Notes: generated from the sequence alone by a model not told the origin. DNA of 50,552 nt from Polyangiaceae bacterium (GCA_020849655.1 JADLFU010000100.1:1-50552), one strand, 5' to 3'; positions 35,248 to 43,959 are shown, numbered from the stretch's first letter. Numbers and translations: made by a program.

Positions 35248-35253
35248 CGCGTG

Positions 35254-35562
35254 TCAGATGCCGCCCCAGTGCGCGCGGATCTTCGCCCTCGCGCCGGCGT
35301 GACCCGCGCGCGCCGCCCTGTCCCACAGCGCGCGCGCGCGGGAGAGATTCTGCGGCGCGCCCTCGCCCGTCTCGCACGCGACGCCGAGCTGGAAGCACGC
35401 GTCCGCCGCGTCGGCGTCACAGGCGGCGGCGGTGCAGGCGTCGCATCGGATCTCGCGGGAGGGTGAGCCTGCGTCGATCTCGCGCGCGGCGCCGCCGGAC
35501 GGTGACGGCTTGCAGCCCGCGACGACGAGCGACAGCGCGAGCGCGGCGGCGAGCTTCGTCAC
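35254..35562 (-). CDS. Short lipoprotein with one Sel1-type repeat
   Basis: The protein is 102 residues from the GTG at 35562. The lipoprotein signal ends VAGC (Cys18). A short Cys-rich stretch (CDACTAAACDADAADACF) precedes a single Sel1-like helical repeat (GVACETGEGAPQNLSRARAL, then WDRAARAGHAGA). Sel1 repeats mediate protein contacts in the periplasm. One repeat is too short for a stand-alone solenoid, so it may pack on a partner. It is divergent from the extensin-like lipoprotein gene across 99 bases. Confidence 0.72.
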   Translation of the reverse strand: MTKLAAALALSLVVAGCKPSPSGGAAREIDAGSPSREIRCDACTAAACDADAADACFQLGVACETGEGAPQNLSRARALWDRAARAGHAGARAKIRAHWGGI

Positions 35563-35661
35563 GCGGCCGCTCTCGATCGGCCGACGCGCGGGCGCAACCC
35601 GGCCCCGCGCCCGGTCGAAATCCTTGGCGACGTCGGCTGGGCGTGCCGTACGCTGAGGGCC

Positions 35662-36732
35662 GTGCGCCCGCGCCGGCTCGTCCTCCTTGGCTGCGTGATG
35701 ACGCTCGCGGCCTGCGGCGCCGACGACGCGAGCTCGCCGCTCTCCGTCGCGGGCGTCGCGGGCGCGCCTCAGGGGGGTGCGTCGGGCGGCGCCGGCGCGG
35801 CGCAGGCGGGCTCCGCCCAGGCAGGCGAGGGCGGAGCCGTCGCGGGGGGCGCGGCGCAGGCGGGCACCGCGGGAGCGTCGGGCGTCGGGGCGTCGGGCGC
35901 GCCACAGGGTGGGGCAGGGGGAGCGCAGGGCGGCGCGGCGCAAGCGGGGTCGGCGGGCAAGGCGCAGGCGGGCGCCGCGGGGTCGGCGGGCAAGGCGCAG
36001 GCGGGCTCGGCGGGCAAGGCAGGCGCGGGCCAGGCGGGCTCGTCGCAGGCCGGCTGCTTCGGCGAGCTCGACGCGCTCGGCGTCTCCTACAAGAAGACCA
36101 GCGCGAAGGGCGTCGTCGACGCCGTGAACCTCCTCGGCCCGATCGAGGGCGTCACGTTCACGAGCGGCGACACGACGAAGCCCTCGGGCGACCCGATGGC
36201 GTGCGCGTTCGTGCTGACGCTGCGCGAGTTCGCCGCGACCCTGAAGGCCCGAGGCTTCGTGCGGATCGGCACGCTCGGCTCGTACTGCTACCGCTGCTGC
36301 TGCGCGTGGTCGTCGACCAACTACTGCCGCGGCCCGAACGATCCCGAGCCCTCGTGCGGATCGAGCGGCTACTCCAACCACTCCTGGGGTCGCGCGATCG
36401 ACGTGCGCTGGCTCGTCAAGGCCGACGGTACGAAGTACGACGTCAACGATCCCGCTGACTTCGTGGAGTTCTCGAGCACCGACACCTGCGGCGCGGGGCT
36501 CGCCGCCCAGAAGGGCGTGAGCCTCGAGCTCTACTCGCTCGTGTGCGAGCTGAAGGCGAAGAAGGTGTTCAGCACGATCCTCACACCCAACTACAACTCG
36601 AGCCACCGCAACCACTTTCACATGGACATCGGCCAGTCGGGCCCGCCGAGCGGCTTCATCGTGAAGTCGTGGACGGAGGGCGAGATCGACGTCGGCGAGC
36701 ACGCGGACGCGTGCGGCGGCGCGATCGAGTAG
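35662..36732 (+). CDS. Extensin-like / M15-type lipoprotein with long Ala-Gly-Gln spacer
   Basis: The 356-residue protein starts at GTG. The lipobox is LAAC (Cys18). Residues about 28-130 form a low-complexity Ala/Gly/Gln/Ser spacer. The C-terminal domain (about 132-340) is extensin-like/M15 type, with SNHSWGRAIDVRW (His240, Asp247) and HRNHFHMDI (His318, His320) as likely zinc ligands. A Cys cluster (Cys209, Cys212-214, Cys222, Cys232) is unusual for the fold. The likely role is an outer-membrane-tethered peptidase acting on peptidoglycan or a related peptide, with the spacer reaching across the periplasm; this is inference. It ends five bases before the convergent AAA-TPR gene. Confidence 0.82.
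   Translation: MRPRRLVLLGCVMTLAACGADDASSPLSVAGVAGAPQGGASGGAGAAQAGSAQAGEGGAVAGGAAQAGTAGASGVGASGAPQGGAGGAQGGAAQAGSAGKAQAGAAGSAGKAQAGSAGKAGAGQAGSSQAGCFGELDALGVSYKKTSAKGVVDAVNLLGPIEGVTFTSGDTTKPSGDPMACAFVLTLREFAATLKARGFVRIGTLGSYCYRCCCAWSSTNYCRGPNDPEPSCGSSGYSNHSWGRAIDVRWLVKADGTKYDVNDPADFVEFSSTDTCGAGLAAQKGVSLELYSLVCELKAKKVFSTILTPNYNSSHRNHFHMDIGQSGPPSGFIVKSWTEGEIDVGEHADACGGAIE
35950..36030 (+). repeat. 24-bp repeats in the Ala/Gly spacer
   Basis: Two identical 24-bp units lie at 35950-35973 and 35983-36006, and a diverged third at 36007-36030. They encode SAGKAQAG units of the lipoprotein spacer. Because each is a multiple of three, copy number can change without breaking the frame. Confidence 0.8.
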
Positions 36733-36737
36733 CGGCC

Positions 36738-39401
36738 TCAGGAGTCGACCGCAGGCGGCGGCGGCGAGCGCTCCCAGCCGTCGGGCAGCGAGGCTCGGGT
36801 GAGCTTGTCGAGGGCGCTCGCGGCGCGCGCCTCGAGCGCGTCCGCCTCGGCCTCGGCGTTCGGCCCGCCCTCGCGGCGCACGTGCGCGGCGAAGGCCTGG
36901 CACGTCCGCGCGGCCTCGATCTCGTTGCCGATCTCCTCGAAGATGGACGTCGCGCGGAGGAAGTAGTCGCGCGCCTTGCCCGTGTGCTCGGCGCCCCAGC
37001 CTCCCTCCGCCGTGATCTCGCCGAGCGTGCGGACGGCGATCCCGAGGTGGACCTTGCTGCGCACCGCGGTGAACAGCTCGACCGATCGGGAGATGAACTG
37101 CCGCGCCTTCGCGAGCTCGCGGCGGCTCATGTGCGCGCGCCCGAGGCTGCGGAGCACCTCCGCGAGCCCGAGCTTGTCGCCCAGCTCGTCGCAGAGCCCC
37201 TCGGCCTCGGTCAGCACCTTGATCGCGACGTCCGCGTGGCCGAGGCGCTCCTCCGAGACGCCGATGTTCGTGAGCACGAGCGCGACGCGGTTCTTCTCGC
37301 CGACCTCGCGCGCGGCGAGCAGGGCGTCGCCGAGCAGCGTCAGCGCCCGCTCGTGCTCGCCGAGATCCTGCTGCACCGTGCCGAGGTTGTTGAGGCTCGT
37401 CGCCACGCCAGGCACGTCCCCGATCTCGCGGCGGATGCTCAGGCTGTGCTCGAAGGCCTCCTTCGCGCGCGCGTACTCGCCGCAGTCCTGGAGCAGCACG
37501 CCGAGGTTGTTCATGCTGAGCGCGATGCCGCGCCGGTCGCCGAGCCGGCGTCGCAGGGTGAGCCCGCGCTGCAGCGAGTCGAGGGCGAGCGCGTACTCGC
37601 CGCGCATCCACCGGAGCTTGCCGAGATCGTCCTCGGTCGACGCGATGCCGCGCTCGTCGCCCGCCCGCTGGAACAGCGCGAGCCCGGCGCGCAGGTGCGG
37701 CTCCGCGAGCTCGAGCCGGCCGGTGTCGCGGTACAGGCGCCCGATGCGGTTGTGCGCCGCGCCGCCCTTCGCCGGCAGATCGAGGCGGTACGCGAGCGTC
37801 TTCATCTCCTCGAACTCGGCGAGCGCCGCCTCCGCGTGGCCCGACGCGAGCAGCACGTCGCCGTGGTCGTGCAGCGCGTCGACCCGGCGCCCCGCGTCGC
37901 GGCTCCCGAGCAGCGAGAGGCCGCGCTCGTAGTACTCGACGGCCTTCTGGTGGGCGAAGCGCGCGCGTGCGATGGCGCCCGCCTCGAGGTACGACAGCGC
38001 CGCCCTCGTGCGCGCGCCGGCCAGCTCGCGGTGGCGCGCGAGCATGCCCATGTGCTCCTCGTGCGCGCGCACGCCCGCCTTGTGCTCGAGCCAGTCGGCG
38101 AGGATCTGGTGGTAGGAGCGGAGGTCCTGCGGGCTCGTCCCGCTCGCGATCCGCTCGCGCTCCTTGTTGTGCTTGAACACGAGCTCGCGCTCGCCCGCGA
38201 ACGTGCTGTCGGGGAGGCGGAGCAGGTAGTCGCGCTCCACGAGCTCGTCGAGCGCCGCCGTGATGGTCGCGGCGTCGGCGTCCTCTTCCGCCGTCCAGAA
38301 CGCGGGGCCCGGGCGCTCGCTGCGCGTGAGCGCGGAGAGGCCGCCCTCCCAGAACACGCTGCCCATCGCCGCGGCGCGCTCGAGCAGGCGGCGCTCGTCC
38401 GGCGAGAGCGCCGCGATCCGCGCCTCGACGGCGTCCTCGACCGACAGCGGCAGCCGCGCGCGATCGAGCTTGTCGAGGTGCACGCGCCACTCGGGGCGGT
38501 GCGTGGCGCTCGGCGTGACCTCGAGGACGCCGGTGTCGACGAACACGCGGATCATCCGCTCGAGCAGCATCGGGTTGCCCCCGGCCGCGGCGCACGCGGA
38601 GTCGACGAGCGCCTCGGGAACGTCGCCGCACGGCTCGAGCAGCGCCTCGACCACGGTGACGGACTCGGGCTCGCCGAGCGCGCCGAGCTCCACGCGCCGC
38701 AGGCGATCCTTCGAGATCGCGGTGAACCCCTCGTGCAGCGCGCCGAGGTCCGCGCGCGACGCGCACACGATCAGCACCGGGGCGTCGACGAGATCGCAGA
38801 GGAACGCGAGCAGCTCGCGCGAGTCGTGGTGCGCGTCGTCGAGGTCGTCGAAGAACAGCGCGAGGGGCGCCGCCGCCGCGTCGCTCTCGATCAGCCGCCG
38901 CAGCACGCTGCGCCGCACGAGGCGCCCCTCGATCGCGTCCTCGCCGACCGCCTTCGTGAGCGGGCTGTCAGGGAAGGGGAGCCCGAGCAGCTGCCCGAGG
39001 AAGAACAGCACGTCGCCGACCTTGCGGTCCTCGAGGACCGACGCGACCTGCGCGCGCACGAGCGATTTCGCGGCCTCGGGATCGATGCCGTCGCCGAGGC
39101 CGAAGCGCGCCCGGAGCAGGCGCTCGAACATCGCGTACGCGTCCTCCGAGCCGCGCGCGCTGCCGCGGAACACGCGCACCTCCTCGCCCTCGTCCGGTGT
39201 CTCGAGGCCCTGGAAGAACTCGTACGCCAGCCTGGATTTCCCGATGCCGGCGGGGCCGACGAGCGACACCACGCGCGCCTCGCGCGACGTCTTGACCTCC
39301 GAGAGCGCGTCCTCGAGCGCGGCGAGCTCGCGCCCGCGCCCGACCATCGGCGCCTGCAGCGAATTCGACGAGAGCCCTACCCAGCGGAGGCGGTCGGTCA
39401 T
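36738..39401 (-). CDS. AAA ATPase-TPR regulatory protein (kinase-less)
   Basis: The protein is 887 residues from the ATG at 39401; an in-frame ATG at 39425 is an alternative. A short leader ends in VGRGRELAAL. An AAA_16/STAND-like ATPase domain follows, with Walker A GPAGIGKS (49-56) and Walker B ALFFDDLDDAHHD (181-193). Winged-helix-like segments follow to about 430. The C-terminal half (about 450-870) is clear TPR, with repeats such as RGIALSMNNLGVLLQDCGEY and IASTEDDLGKLRWMRGEYAL. There is no DNA-binding or kinase domain. The layout matches the ATPase part of the kinase fusion at 44856, so it is probably a signal-integrating scaffold. The lipoprotein gene upstream on the same strand ends 40 bases before the start. 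Confidence 0.85.
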   Translation of the reverse strand: MTDRLRWVGLSSNSLQAPMVGRGRELAALEDALSEVKTSREARVVSLVGPAGIGKSRLAYEFFQGLETPDEGEEVRVFRGSARGSEDAYAMFERLLRARFGLGDGIDPEAAKSLVRAQVASVLEDRKVGDVLFFLGQLLGLPFPDSPLTKAVGEDAIEGRLVRRSVLRRLIESDAAAAPLALFFDDLDDAHHDSRELLAFLCDLVDAPVLIVCASRADLGALHEGFTAISKDRLRRVELGALGEPESVTVVEALLEPCGDVPEALVDSACAAAGGNPMLLERMIRVFVDTGVLEVTPSATHRPEWRVHLDKLDRARLPLSVEDAVEARIAALSPDERRLLERAAAMGSVFWEGGLSALTRSERPGPAFWTAEEDADAATITAALDELVERDYLLRLPDSTFAGERELVFKHNKERERIASGTSPQDLRSYHQILADWLEHKAGVRAHEEHMGMLARHRELAGARTRAALSYLEAGAIARARFAHQKAVEYYERGLSLLGSRDAGRRVDALHDHGDVLLASGHAEAALAEFEEMKTLAYRLDLPAKGGAAHNRIGRLYRDTGRLELAEPHLRAGLALFQRAGDERGIASTEDDLGKLRWMRGEYALALDSLQRGLTLRRRLGDRRGIALSMNNLGVLLQDCGEYARAKEAFEHSLSIRREIGDVPGVATSLNNLGTVQQDLGEHERALTLLGDALLAAREVGEKNRVALVLTNIGVSEERLGHADVAIKVLTEAEGLCDELGDKLGLAEVLRSLGRAHMSRRELAKARQFISRSVELFTAVRSKVHLGIAVRTLGEITAEGGWGAEHTGKARDYFLRATSIFEEIGNEIEAARTCQAFAAHVRREGGPNAEAEADALEARAASALDKLTRASLPDGWERSPPPPAVDS

Positions 39402-39441
39402 GGGATCGATCGATGCTAGTGCCATCGCCGCGCGCGGCGCG

Positions 39442-40482
39442 TCACTTCTTCGCGGCGGGCTTGCCCCACGACGAGATCGTCGCGACCTGCAGCGCGCGCC
39501 CGGGCTGACCCTCCTGCCCGAAGACGGCCGTCATCACGCTCTGCAGATCCGCGCTCTCCGCCAGCGCGGCGCCCGCGCGCACGACGAGCTCGCCCTGGGC
39601 GGTCGACTCGAACTGCGCGAGCTGCGTGCCCTTCTGGATACCTGGCAGGGTCGTCTCACCCGACGCCGCGTACGAGTGACCCTCGAGCGTCAGCGTGACC
39701 TTGTCGCCGTCGATCTCCTTCACCTTGTACATGCGGTACGTGACGACGTCGAAGCCGTTGAGCCGCTGTCGGCTGCCGGCGATCCAGAACCCTCCCTTGC
39801 CGACGGGCGCGGGCGGCGGCGGCACCGCCCCGTAGAACAGCGACGCGGCGAGCCCGTCGAGCGGCAGCGAGAGCTGGCCGGTGGCGTCCTTCTCGGCGCG
39901 CAGCTCGGGCCGGCTCGCGCCGACGGTCGACGGCGAGAACGCGACGACCGAGCCCTTCAGCTTGCCCAGCTCCTTCTCTGCCTCCTTCGGCACCGCGCCC
40001 ATCTGCTCCTTCGAGAGCGAGACCTTCTTCACCTCGGCGAGCCACGCGGCCGCGGCGCCCTCCTCCTTCGGCTTCTCGACCGAGAGCCCGAGGGAGAGAT
40101 CGAGGCTCGGCAGCGCCGAGCGCTGCCCGAGGCGCACCGACACGAACACCGTGGGCGCGCCCTTCCACGCGTCGGCGCTCGGCGCCTTCAGCGTGACCTT
40201 GGCCGCGTCGCCGGGCGCGCCCAGCTCGACCTTCACCCCGTCCTTCGGGCCGAAGAGCGCGTCCGCCGCGCCCGGCGCGAACACGCCCCCCGGCGGCGGG
40301 CCGTCGTTCTTCTTCGGGTCGAGCTTCTTCGCGCTCGCGGCGGCGGCGACGGCCGCGGCCACCTTCGCGTCGACGACGGGGCCCTTGTCCGCGCTCGGGG
40401 CGGGCTTCGCGGAGGACTTCGGCGCGTCGTCGCAGCCGAGCAGGAGGAGCGGCACGACGACGAGCGCGCGGGTCGGAGACAT
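39442..40482 (-). CDS. Hypothetical lipoprotein upstream of the AAA-TPR regulator
   Basis: The protein is 346 residues from the ATG at 40482. The lipobox is LLGC (Cys17), followed by a Lys/Ala/Pro-rich segment to about 65. The mature domain is mixed alpha/beta with repeated strand motifs (TVFVSVRLGQR, DKVTLTLEGHSYA, GELVVRAGAAL). I recognise no family. The same-strand position just before the AAA-TPR gene suggests an operon, but a functional link between an outer lipoprotein and a cytoplasmic ATPase is not evident. It is divergent from the amylase gene across 66 bases. Confidence 0.75.
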   Translation of the reverse strand: MSPTRALVVVPLLLLGCDDAPKSSAKPAPSADKGPVVDAKVAAAVAAAASAKKLDPKKNDGPPPGGVFAPGAADALFGPKDGVKVELGAPGDAAKVTLKAPSADAWKGAPTVFVSVRLGQRSALPSLDLSLGLSVEKPKEEGAAAAWLAEVKKVSLSKEQMGAVPKEAEKELGKLKGSVVAFSPSTVGASRPELRAEKDATGQLSLPLDGLAASLFYGAVPPPPAPVGKGGFWIAGSRQRLNGFDVVTYRMYKVKEIDGDKVTLTLEGHSYAASGETTLPGIQKGTQLAQFESTAQGELVVRAGAALAESADLQSVMTAVFGQEGQPGRALQVATISSWGKPAAKK

Positions 40483-40548
40483 GACGCGCGTTCTATCCCC
40501 AGCGCGCGCGTTGTAAAGCGGGTTGGGCGCGCGCGGTGGTACGTTCGC

Positions 40549-42663
40549 GTGGCCTTGCGTCGCTCTCCCTGGTTCGCCTTCTTCGCGCTCGCGGGCGGGC
40601 TCGCGCTCCACGGCGGCTGCGGGTCCGACGGAGGCGCGCTCGTCGACGCGAACTCGGGGCCGCAGCCCCCGTCAGGCACCGGCGGCTTCGATCCCGGCCC
40701 GGGCGGGCCCTACGGCTGCGGCGCAGGCACCGGCAGCGGCGCGAGCACCGGCAGCGGCGCGAGCACCGGCAGCGGCGCGTCGACCGGCTGCGGCGCCTCG
40801 TCCCAGGGCGGGCCCGACGGCGGCGCGGACGCGACGACCGAGCCCGCTCCTCCGATGTGCGCGGAGGCGCAGCGAAGGTGCGCGCACGAGTTCACGCTCC
40901 CCGCCGGCGGAGAGGCGAGCGTCGAGGTGCGCGGCGACTTCGCGCCCGGCGCGTGGGCGAAGGGCGTCTCGATGACCCAGCAGGGCGGCGCGTGGCGCGC
41001 GAGCGTGCCCGTGCCGTGGGCGACGACGGTGCGCTACAAGTTCTTCGTCGACGGCAAGACGTGGCGTGAGGATCCGGCGAACCCCGCGACCGAGCCCGAC
41101 GGCAGCGGCGGACAGAACTCCCTGCTCGCGCCGCTCACCTGCGACGCCTTCACGTGCGAGGTCCCCTCGGGCACCTTCGACTGGCGCGACGCCGTGCTCT
41201 ACTTCGTCTTCGTCGATCGGTTCGCGAACGGCGATCCATCGAACGACGGCGCGCCGGTGCCCGGCGTGATGGCCCCCGCGAACTACCAGGGCGGCGACTA
41301 CAAGGGCCTGCTCGCGAAGATCGAGGAGGGCTACTTCGAGGGCCTCGGGGTCAACGCGCTCTGGCTCACCGTGCCGATGGACAACCCCGACGCGCCCGGC
41401 CTCGGCACGGACGGCAAGCAGTACAGCGCGTACCACGGGTACTGGCCGGGCCGGCTCGACGCCGTCGAGTCGCGCTTCGGCACGCTCGCCGAGTTGAAGG
41501 CGGTGGTCGCGGCGGCGCACGCCCACGGCCTCAAGGTGCTCATCGACTACGCGATGAACCACGTCCACGAGTCGTCGCCCGTGTACGCCGACCACCCCGA
41601 CTGGTTCTGGCCCGCGACCTACAACGGGAAATCGTGCGTGTGCGGCGAGGGCTGCTCGTGGGACGACCCGTACGAGGCGCGGCGGTGCTGGTTCCGTCCG
41701 TACCTGCCCGACTTCGACTTCACGAGGGCGGACGCGCGAAAATTCTCGATCGACAACGCGCTCTACTGGGCGAAGGAGCTGTCGCTCGACGGGTTCCGCC
41801 TCGACGCCGTCAAGCACATCGAGACGCCGTGGATCACCGAGCTGCGCGCGCGGCTCTCGGCCGAGGTCGAGCCGACCACGAAAGAACATTTCTACCTCGT
41901 CGGCGAGACCTTCACGGGCGATCGCGGCGTCATCGGGGCGTACGTCGATCCGTTCACGAAGCTCGACGGGCAGTTCGATTTCCCGCTGCGGATGCAGCTC
42001 GCCGAGACGCTGCTGATGCGCAAGGGCTCGCTCGCCTCGCTCGACGGGTTCCTCTCGACGAATGACGGCTTCTACGGCGCGGGGATCATGAGCACGTTCG
42101 TCGGCAACCACGACATCCCGCGGCCGATCCACTTCGCCGAGGACGCCCCGCTGTGGGCAGACCCGTGGGCCGACGGGAAGGACCGCGCGTGGCAGAACAC
42201 CCCGCCGCTCCCGACCGGCGCCGCGGCGTTCGAGCGGCTCGGGCTCGCGTTCACCTTCCTGTTCACCACGAAGGGCGTGCCGCTCGTCTACTACGGTGAC
42301 GAGATCGGTCTGCCCGGCGCGGGCGATCCCGACAACCGCCGCATGATGGCGTGGTCGGGCGAGAGCCCGGCGCAGGTGGCGCTCCGCGAGCACGTGAAGA
42401 AGCTCGGCAAGATCCGCAAGGAGCACGCGGCGCTGCGGCGAGGCGCGCGCGCGTCGCTCGGGGCCACCGCCGACACGCTCGTGTTCGAGCAGAGCGGCGG
42501 CGCAGACCGCGTGGTGGTCGCGCTCAACCGCGCGGACTCGGATCAGCAGGTCTCCGGCGTCCCCGCCGGCGCGTGGGTCGACCTCTTGACGGGCGCGTCC
42601 GTGCAGGGAGGCGGCGCGGTCACCGTCCCGGCGAGGCGCGCGCTCGTGCTCGCGGCGCCGTGA
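40549..42663 (+). CDS. Exported GH13 alpha-amylase family hydrolase
   Basis: The protein is 704 residues from the GTG at 40549. The signal peptide ends GLALHGGC, a weak lipobox with His at -3, so it may be secreted rather than lipidated. A Gly/Ser/Thr spacer (about 45-90) precedes an N-terminal Ig-like starch-enzyme domain (about 105-195, with VRYKFFVDGKTWRED). The GH13 barrel follows from about 205: region I DYAMNHVH, region II GFRLDAVKH with nucleophile Asp419, region III Glu453 (VGETF), and region IV Asp522 (VGNHD). A C-terminal beta domain closes the chain. It should hydrolyse alpha-1,4-glucans outside the cytoplasm. Its stop overlaps the start of the phosphopantetheinyl-transferase-like gene. 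Confidence 0.9.
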   Translation: MALRRSPWFAFFALAGGLALHGGCGSDGGALVDANSGPQPPSGTGGFDPGPGGPYGCGAGTGSGASTGSGASTGSGASTGCGASSQGGPDGGADATTEPAPPMCAEAQRRCAHEFTLPAGGEASVEVRGDFAPGAWAKGVSMTQQGGAWRASVPVPWATTVRYKFFVDGKTWREDPANPATEPDGSGGQNSLLAPLTCDAFTCEVPSGTFDWRDAVLYFVFVDRFANGDPSNDGAPVPGVMAPANYQGGDYKGLLAKIEEGYFEGLGVNALWLTVPMDNPDAPGLGTDGKQYSAYHGYWPGRLDAVESRFGTLAELKAVVAAAHAHGLKVLIDYAMNHVHESSPVYADHPDWFWPATYNGKSCVCGEGCSWDDPYEARRCWFRPYLPDFDFTRADARKFSIDNALYWAKELSLDGFRLDAVKHIETPWITELRARLSAEVEPTTKEHFYLVGETFTGDRGVIGAYVDPFTKLDGQFDFPLRMQLAETLLMRKGSLASLDGFLSTNDGFYGAGIMSTFVGNHDIPRPIHFAEDAPLWADPWADGKDRAWQNTPPLPTGAAAFERLGLAFTFLFTTKGVPLVYYGDEIGLPGAGDPDNRRMMAWSGESPAQVALREHVKKLGKIRKEHAALRRGARASLGATADTLVFEQSGGADRVVVALNRADSDQQVSGVPAGAWVDLLTGASVQGGGAVTVPARRALVLAAP
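40727..40780 (+). repeat. 18-bp tandem repeat x3 in the amylase spacer
   Basis: Three units at 40727-40744, 40745-40762 and 40763-40780 are identical except for the last base of the third. A degenerate fourth follows at 40781-40798. They encode TGSGAS units of the spacer between signal peptide and starch-binding-like domain. Confidence 0.88.
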
Positions 42664-43349
42664 CGTCGGCGGTCGCGGAGGTCTCGCTCGCCGGGCCGCT
42701 CTCGGGCGTCGGCGTCGACGTCGTCTCGATCGGCCGCGTGAGCGCGCGCCTCGCCCGCGCGAAGTTCAGCGCCGAGGAGGTCGAGCGGTTCCGGGGTCGA
42801 CGCGAGCTGCCGTTCGCCGCGCGAGAGGCGGTGCTGAAGGCCGTCGGCGGCCCCGGGATCCTCCGCGCGCCGCTGCGGGACATGGTCGTCGAGTGGTCGG
42901 CGGGCGCGCTCAGGCTGCGGCCCGGCCCCGCGTACCGCGAGGTGATGAGGCGCGAGGGCGTGGCATCCGTGCGACTCGCCGTCCTCGCCGTCTCGCCGGC
43001 GCACGTCGTCGTCACGGCGCTCGCGGCTCGAGACGGCCCGCCGTCCCGCGTCCGCGTCGCGTACGCGACCGAGCCGGTCCCCTCCGCGGCCGATGATCTC
43101 GACGACGACGAGCGCGCGGCGTGCCTCTCTCGGCCCGATCCGCGCGCCTCCGCGGCGGCGCGCATGGCCGCACACGCGGCAGGCCGCCTGCTGTTCGCGG
43201 GGGCGACCCTCCGCGTCCGCGCGCCTCGCGACCGAGCGCCCGAAGCGCTGGGCGCGCCGACGCCGACGTGGCTGTCGCTCGCGCACGAGCGAGACCTCGC
43301 CATCGCGCTCCTCGCTCACCCGACACCGGGCGACCGCGATCCTGCTTGA
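42660..43349 (+). CDS. Two-lobed phosphopantetheinyl-transferase-like protein (tandem AcpS-like)
   Basis: The protein is 229 residues from the GTG at 42660, which overlaps the amylase stop (GTGA). Residues 14-125 resemble AcpS: GVGVDVVSIGRV with metal ligand Asp20, and FAAREAVLKAVGG with Glu56 and Lys60. The usual SxSH strand is degraded to AVSPAH. Residues 130-220 look like a second, degenerate copy. Its E-A-K motif is lost (AARMAAHAAGRLL), but WLSLAHERDLAIALL (about 204-218) keeps the SxxH strand. The metal site and the SxH strand therefore sit on different halves, in the reverse order to Sfp-type enzymes. A 4'-phosphopantetheine transfer to an unknown carrier protein is plausible. Family assignment is moderate; the two-copy reading is inference. 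Confidence 0.65.
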   Translation: MTSAVAEVSLAGPLSGVGVDVVSIGRVSARLARAKFSAEEVERFRGRRELPFAAREAVLKAVGGPGILRAPLRDMVVEWSAGALRLRPGPAYREVMRREGVASVRLAVLAVSPAHVVVTALAARDGPPSRVRVAYATEPVPSAADDLDDDERAACLSRPDPRASAAARMAAHAAGRLLFAGATLRVRAPRDRAPEALGAPTPTWLSLAHERDLAIALLAHPTPGDRDPA

Positions 43350-43383
43350 CGAAGCGCGCGCGAGCGCAGAAAAATCCAGATCC

Positions 43384-43959
43384 ATGTCCCGCGCCAAGAT
43401 CTTGATCTGCGTCATTGCCACCGCGGCTCCGCTGCTCGCCGCCTGCGGCGACGACTCCTCCGGATCGTCCACGACGACGGGCGCGGCGGGCGCGAGCGCG
43501 GGCGGGAGCTCGAGCGCCGGCGCGTCGGGGTCGAACTCCGCGGGCGCGGGCGGGGCGGCGACGGCGGGCGCGGGCGCGGGCGGGGCGGTGGCGGGCGGCG
43601 CGAGCGGCGCCGCCGGATCGAGCAGCGCGCTGGTCGATCTCGCGGGGTGCACCGAGGCGACGGCGGCGGACAAGGCGGGAGGCGCCGTCGTCACGGCGGG
43701 CGTCGGCGGGCCGAAGTACGCGCCCGCGTGCGTCAAGATCAAGGTCGGCGACGCGGTCGAGTTCAAGGGCACCTCGTCGATCCACCCGCTCGTCGGCATG
43801 TCGACCGCCGGCACCCAGCCGAACCCCATCGGCCCGTCGTCGACTTCGGACAAGACCGTCACCTTCACGGCGCCGGGCACGTACGGCTACTTCTGCGAGA
43901 ACCACGGCGCGGACGGCTCGTCGTCCGGGATGGTCGGCGCGGTGTACGTCGCGCCCTAG
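43384..43959 (+). CDS. Cupredoxin (plastocyanin-like) copper-binding lipoprotein
   Basis: The 191-residue protein has a lipobox LAAC (Cys21), then a Gly/Ala/Ser spacer (about 30-82). A cupredoxin domain (about 83-191) contains the type I copper ligands His134 (SSIHPLVG), Cys171 and His174 (YFCENH) and Met183 (GMVGAVYV). The loop between His174 and Met183 is longer than in plastocyanin, where the His-Met spacing is five. Cys90 and Cys116 could form a disulfide. It is likely a surface- or periplasm-facing electron carrier; the partner is unknown. It lies 34 bases after the transferase-like gene on the same strand. Confidence 0.88.
   Translation: MSRAKILICVIATAAPLLAACGDDSSGSSTTTGAAGASAGGSSSAGASGSNSAGAGGAATAGAGAGGAVAGGASGAAGSSSALVDLAGCTEATAADKAGGAVVTAGVGGPKYAPACVKIKVGDAVEFKGTSSIHPLVGMSTAGTQPNPIGPSSTSDKTVTFTAPGTYGYFCENHGADGSSSGMVGAVYVAP

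Noticed and set aside
35950-36030. Spaced direct repeats that could be a CRISPR array.
   Set aside because: They are in-frame, low-complexity coding repeats with no unique spacers of constant length and no cas genes.
32611-43349. A biosynthetic gene cluster, suggested by the FabH-like ketosynthase, the phosphopantetheinyl-transferase-like gene and the amidase.
   Set aside because: The genes are 9-25 kb apart, and there is no PKS, NRPS, carrier protein or tailoring set in the window.
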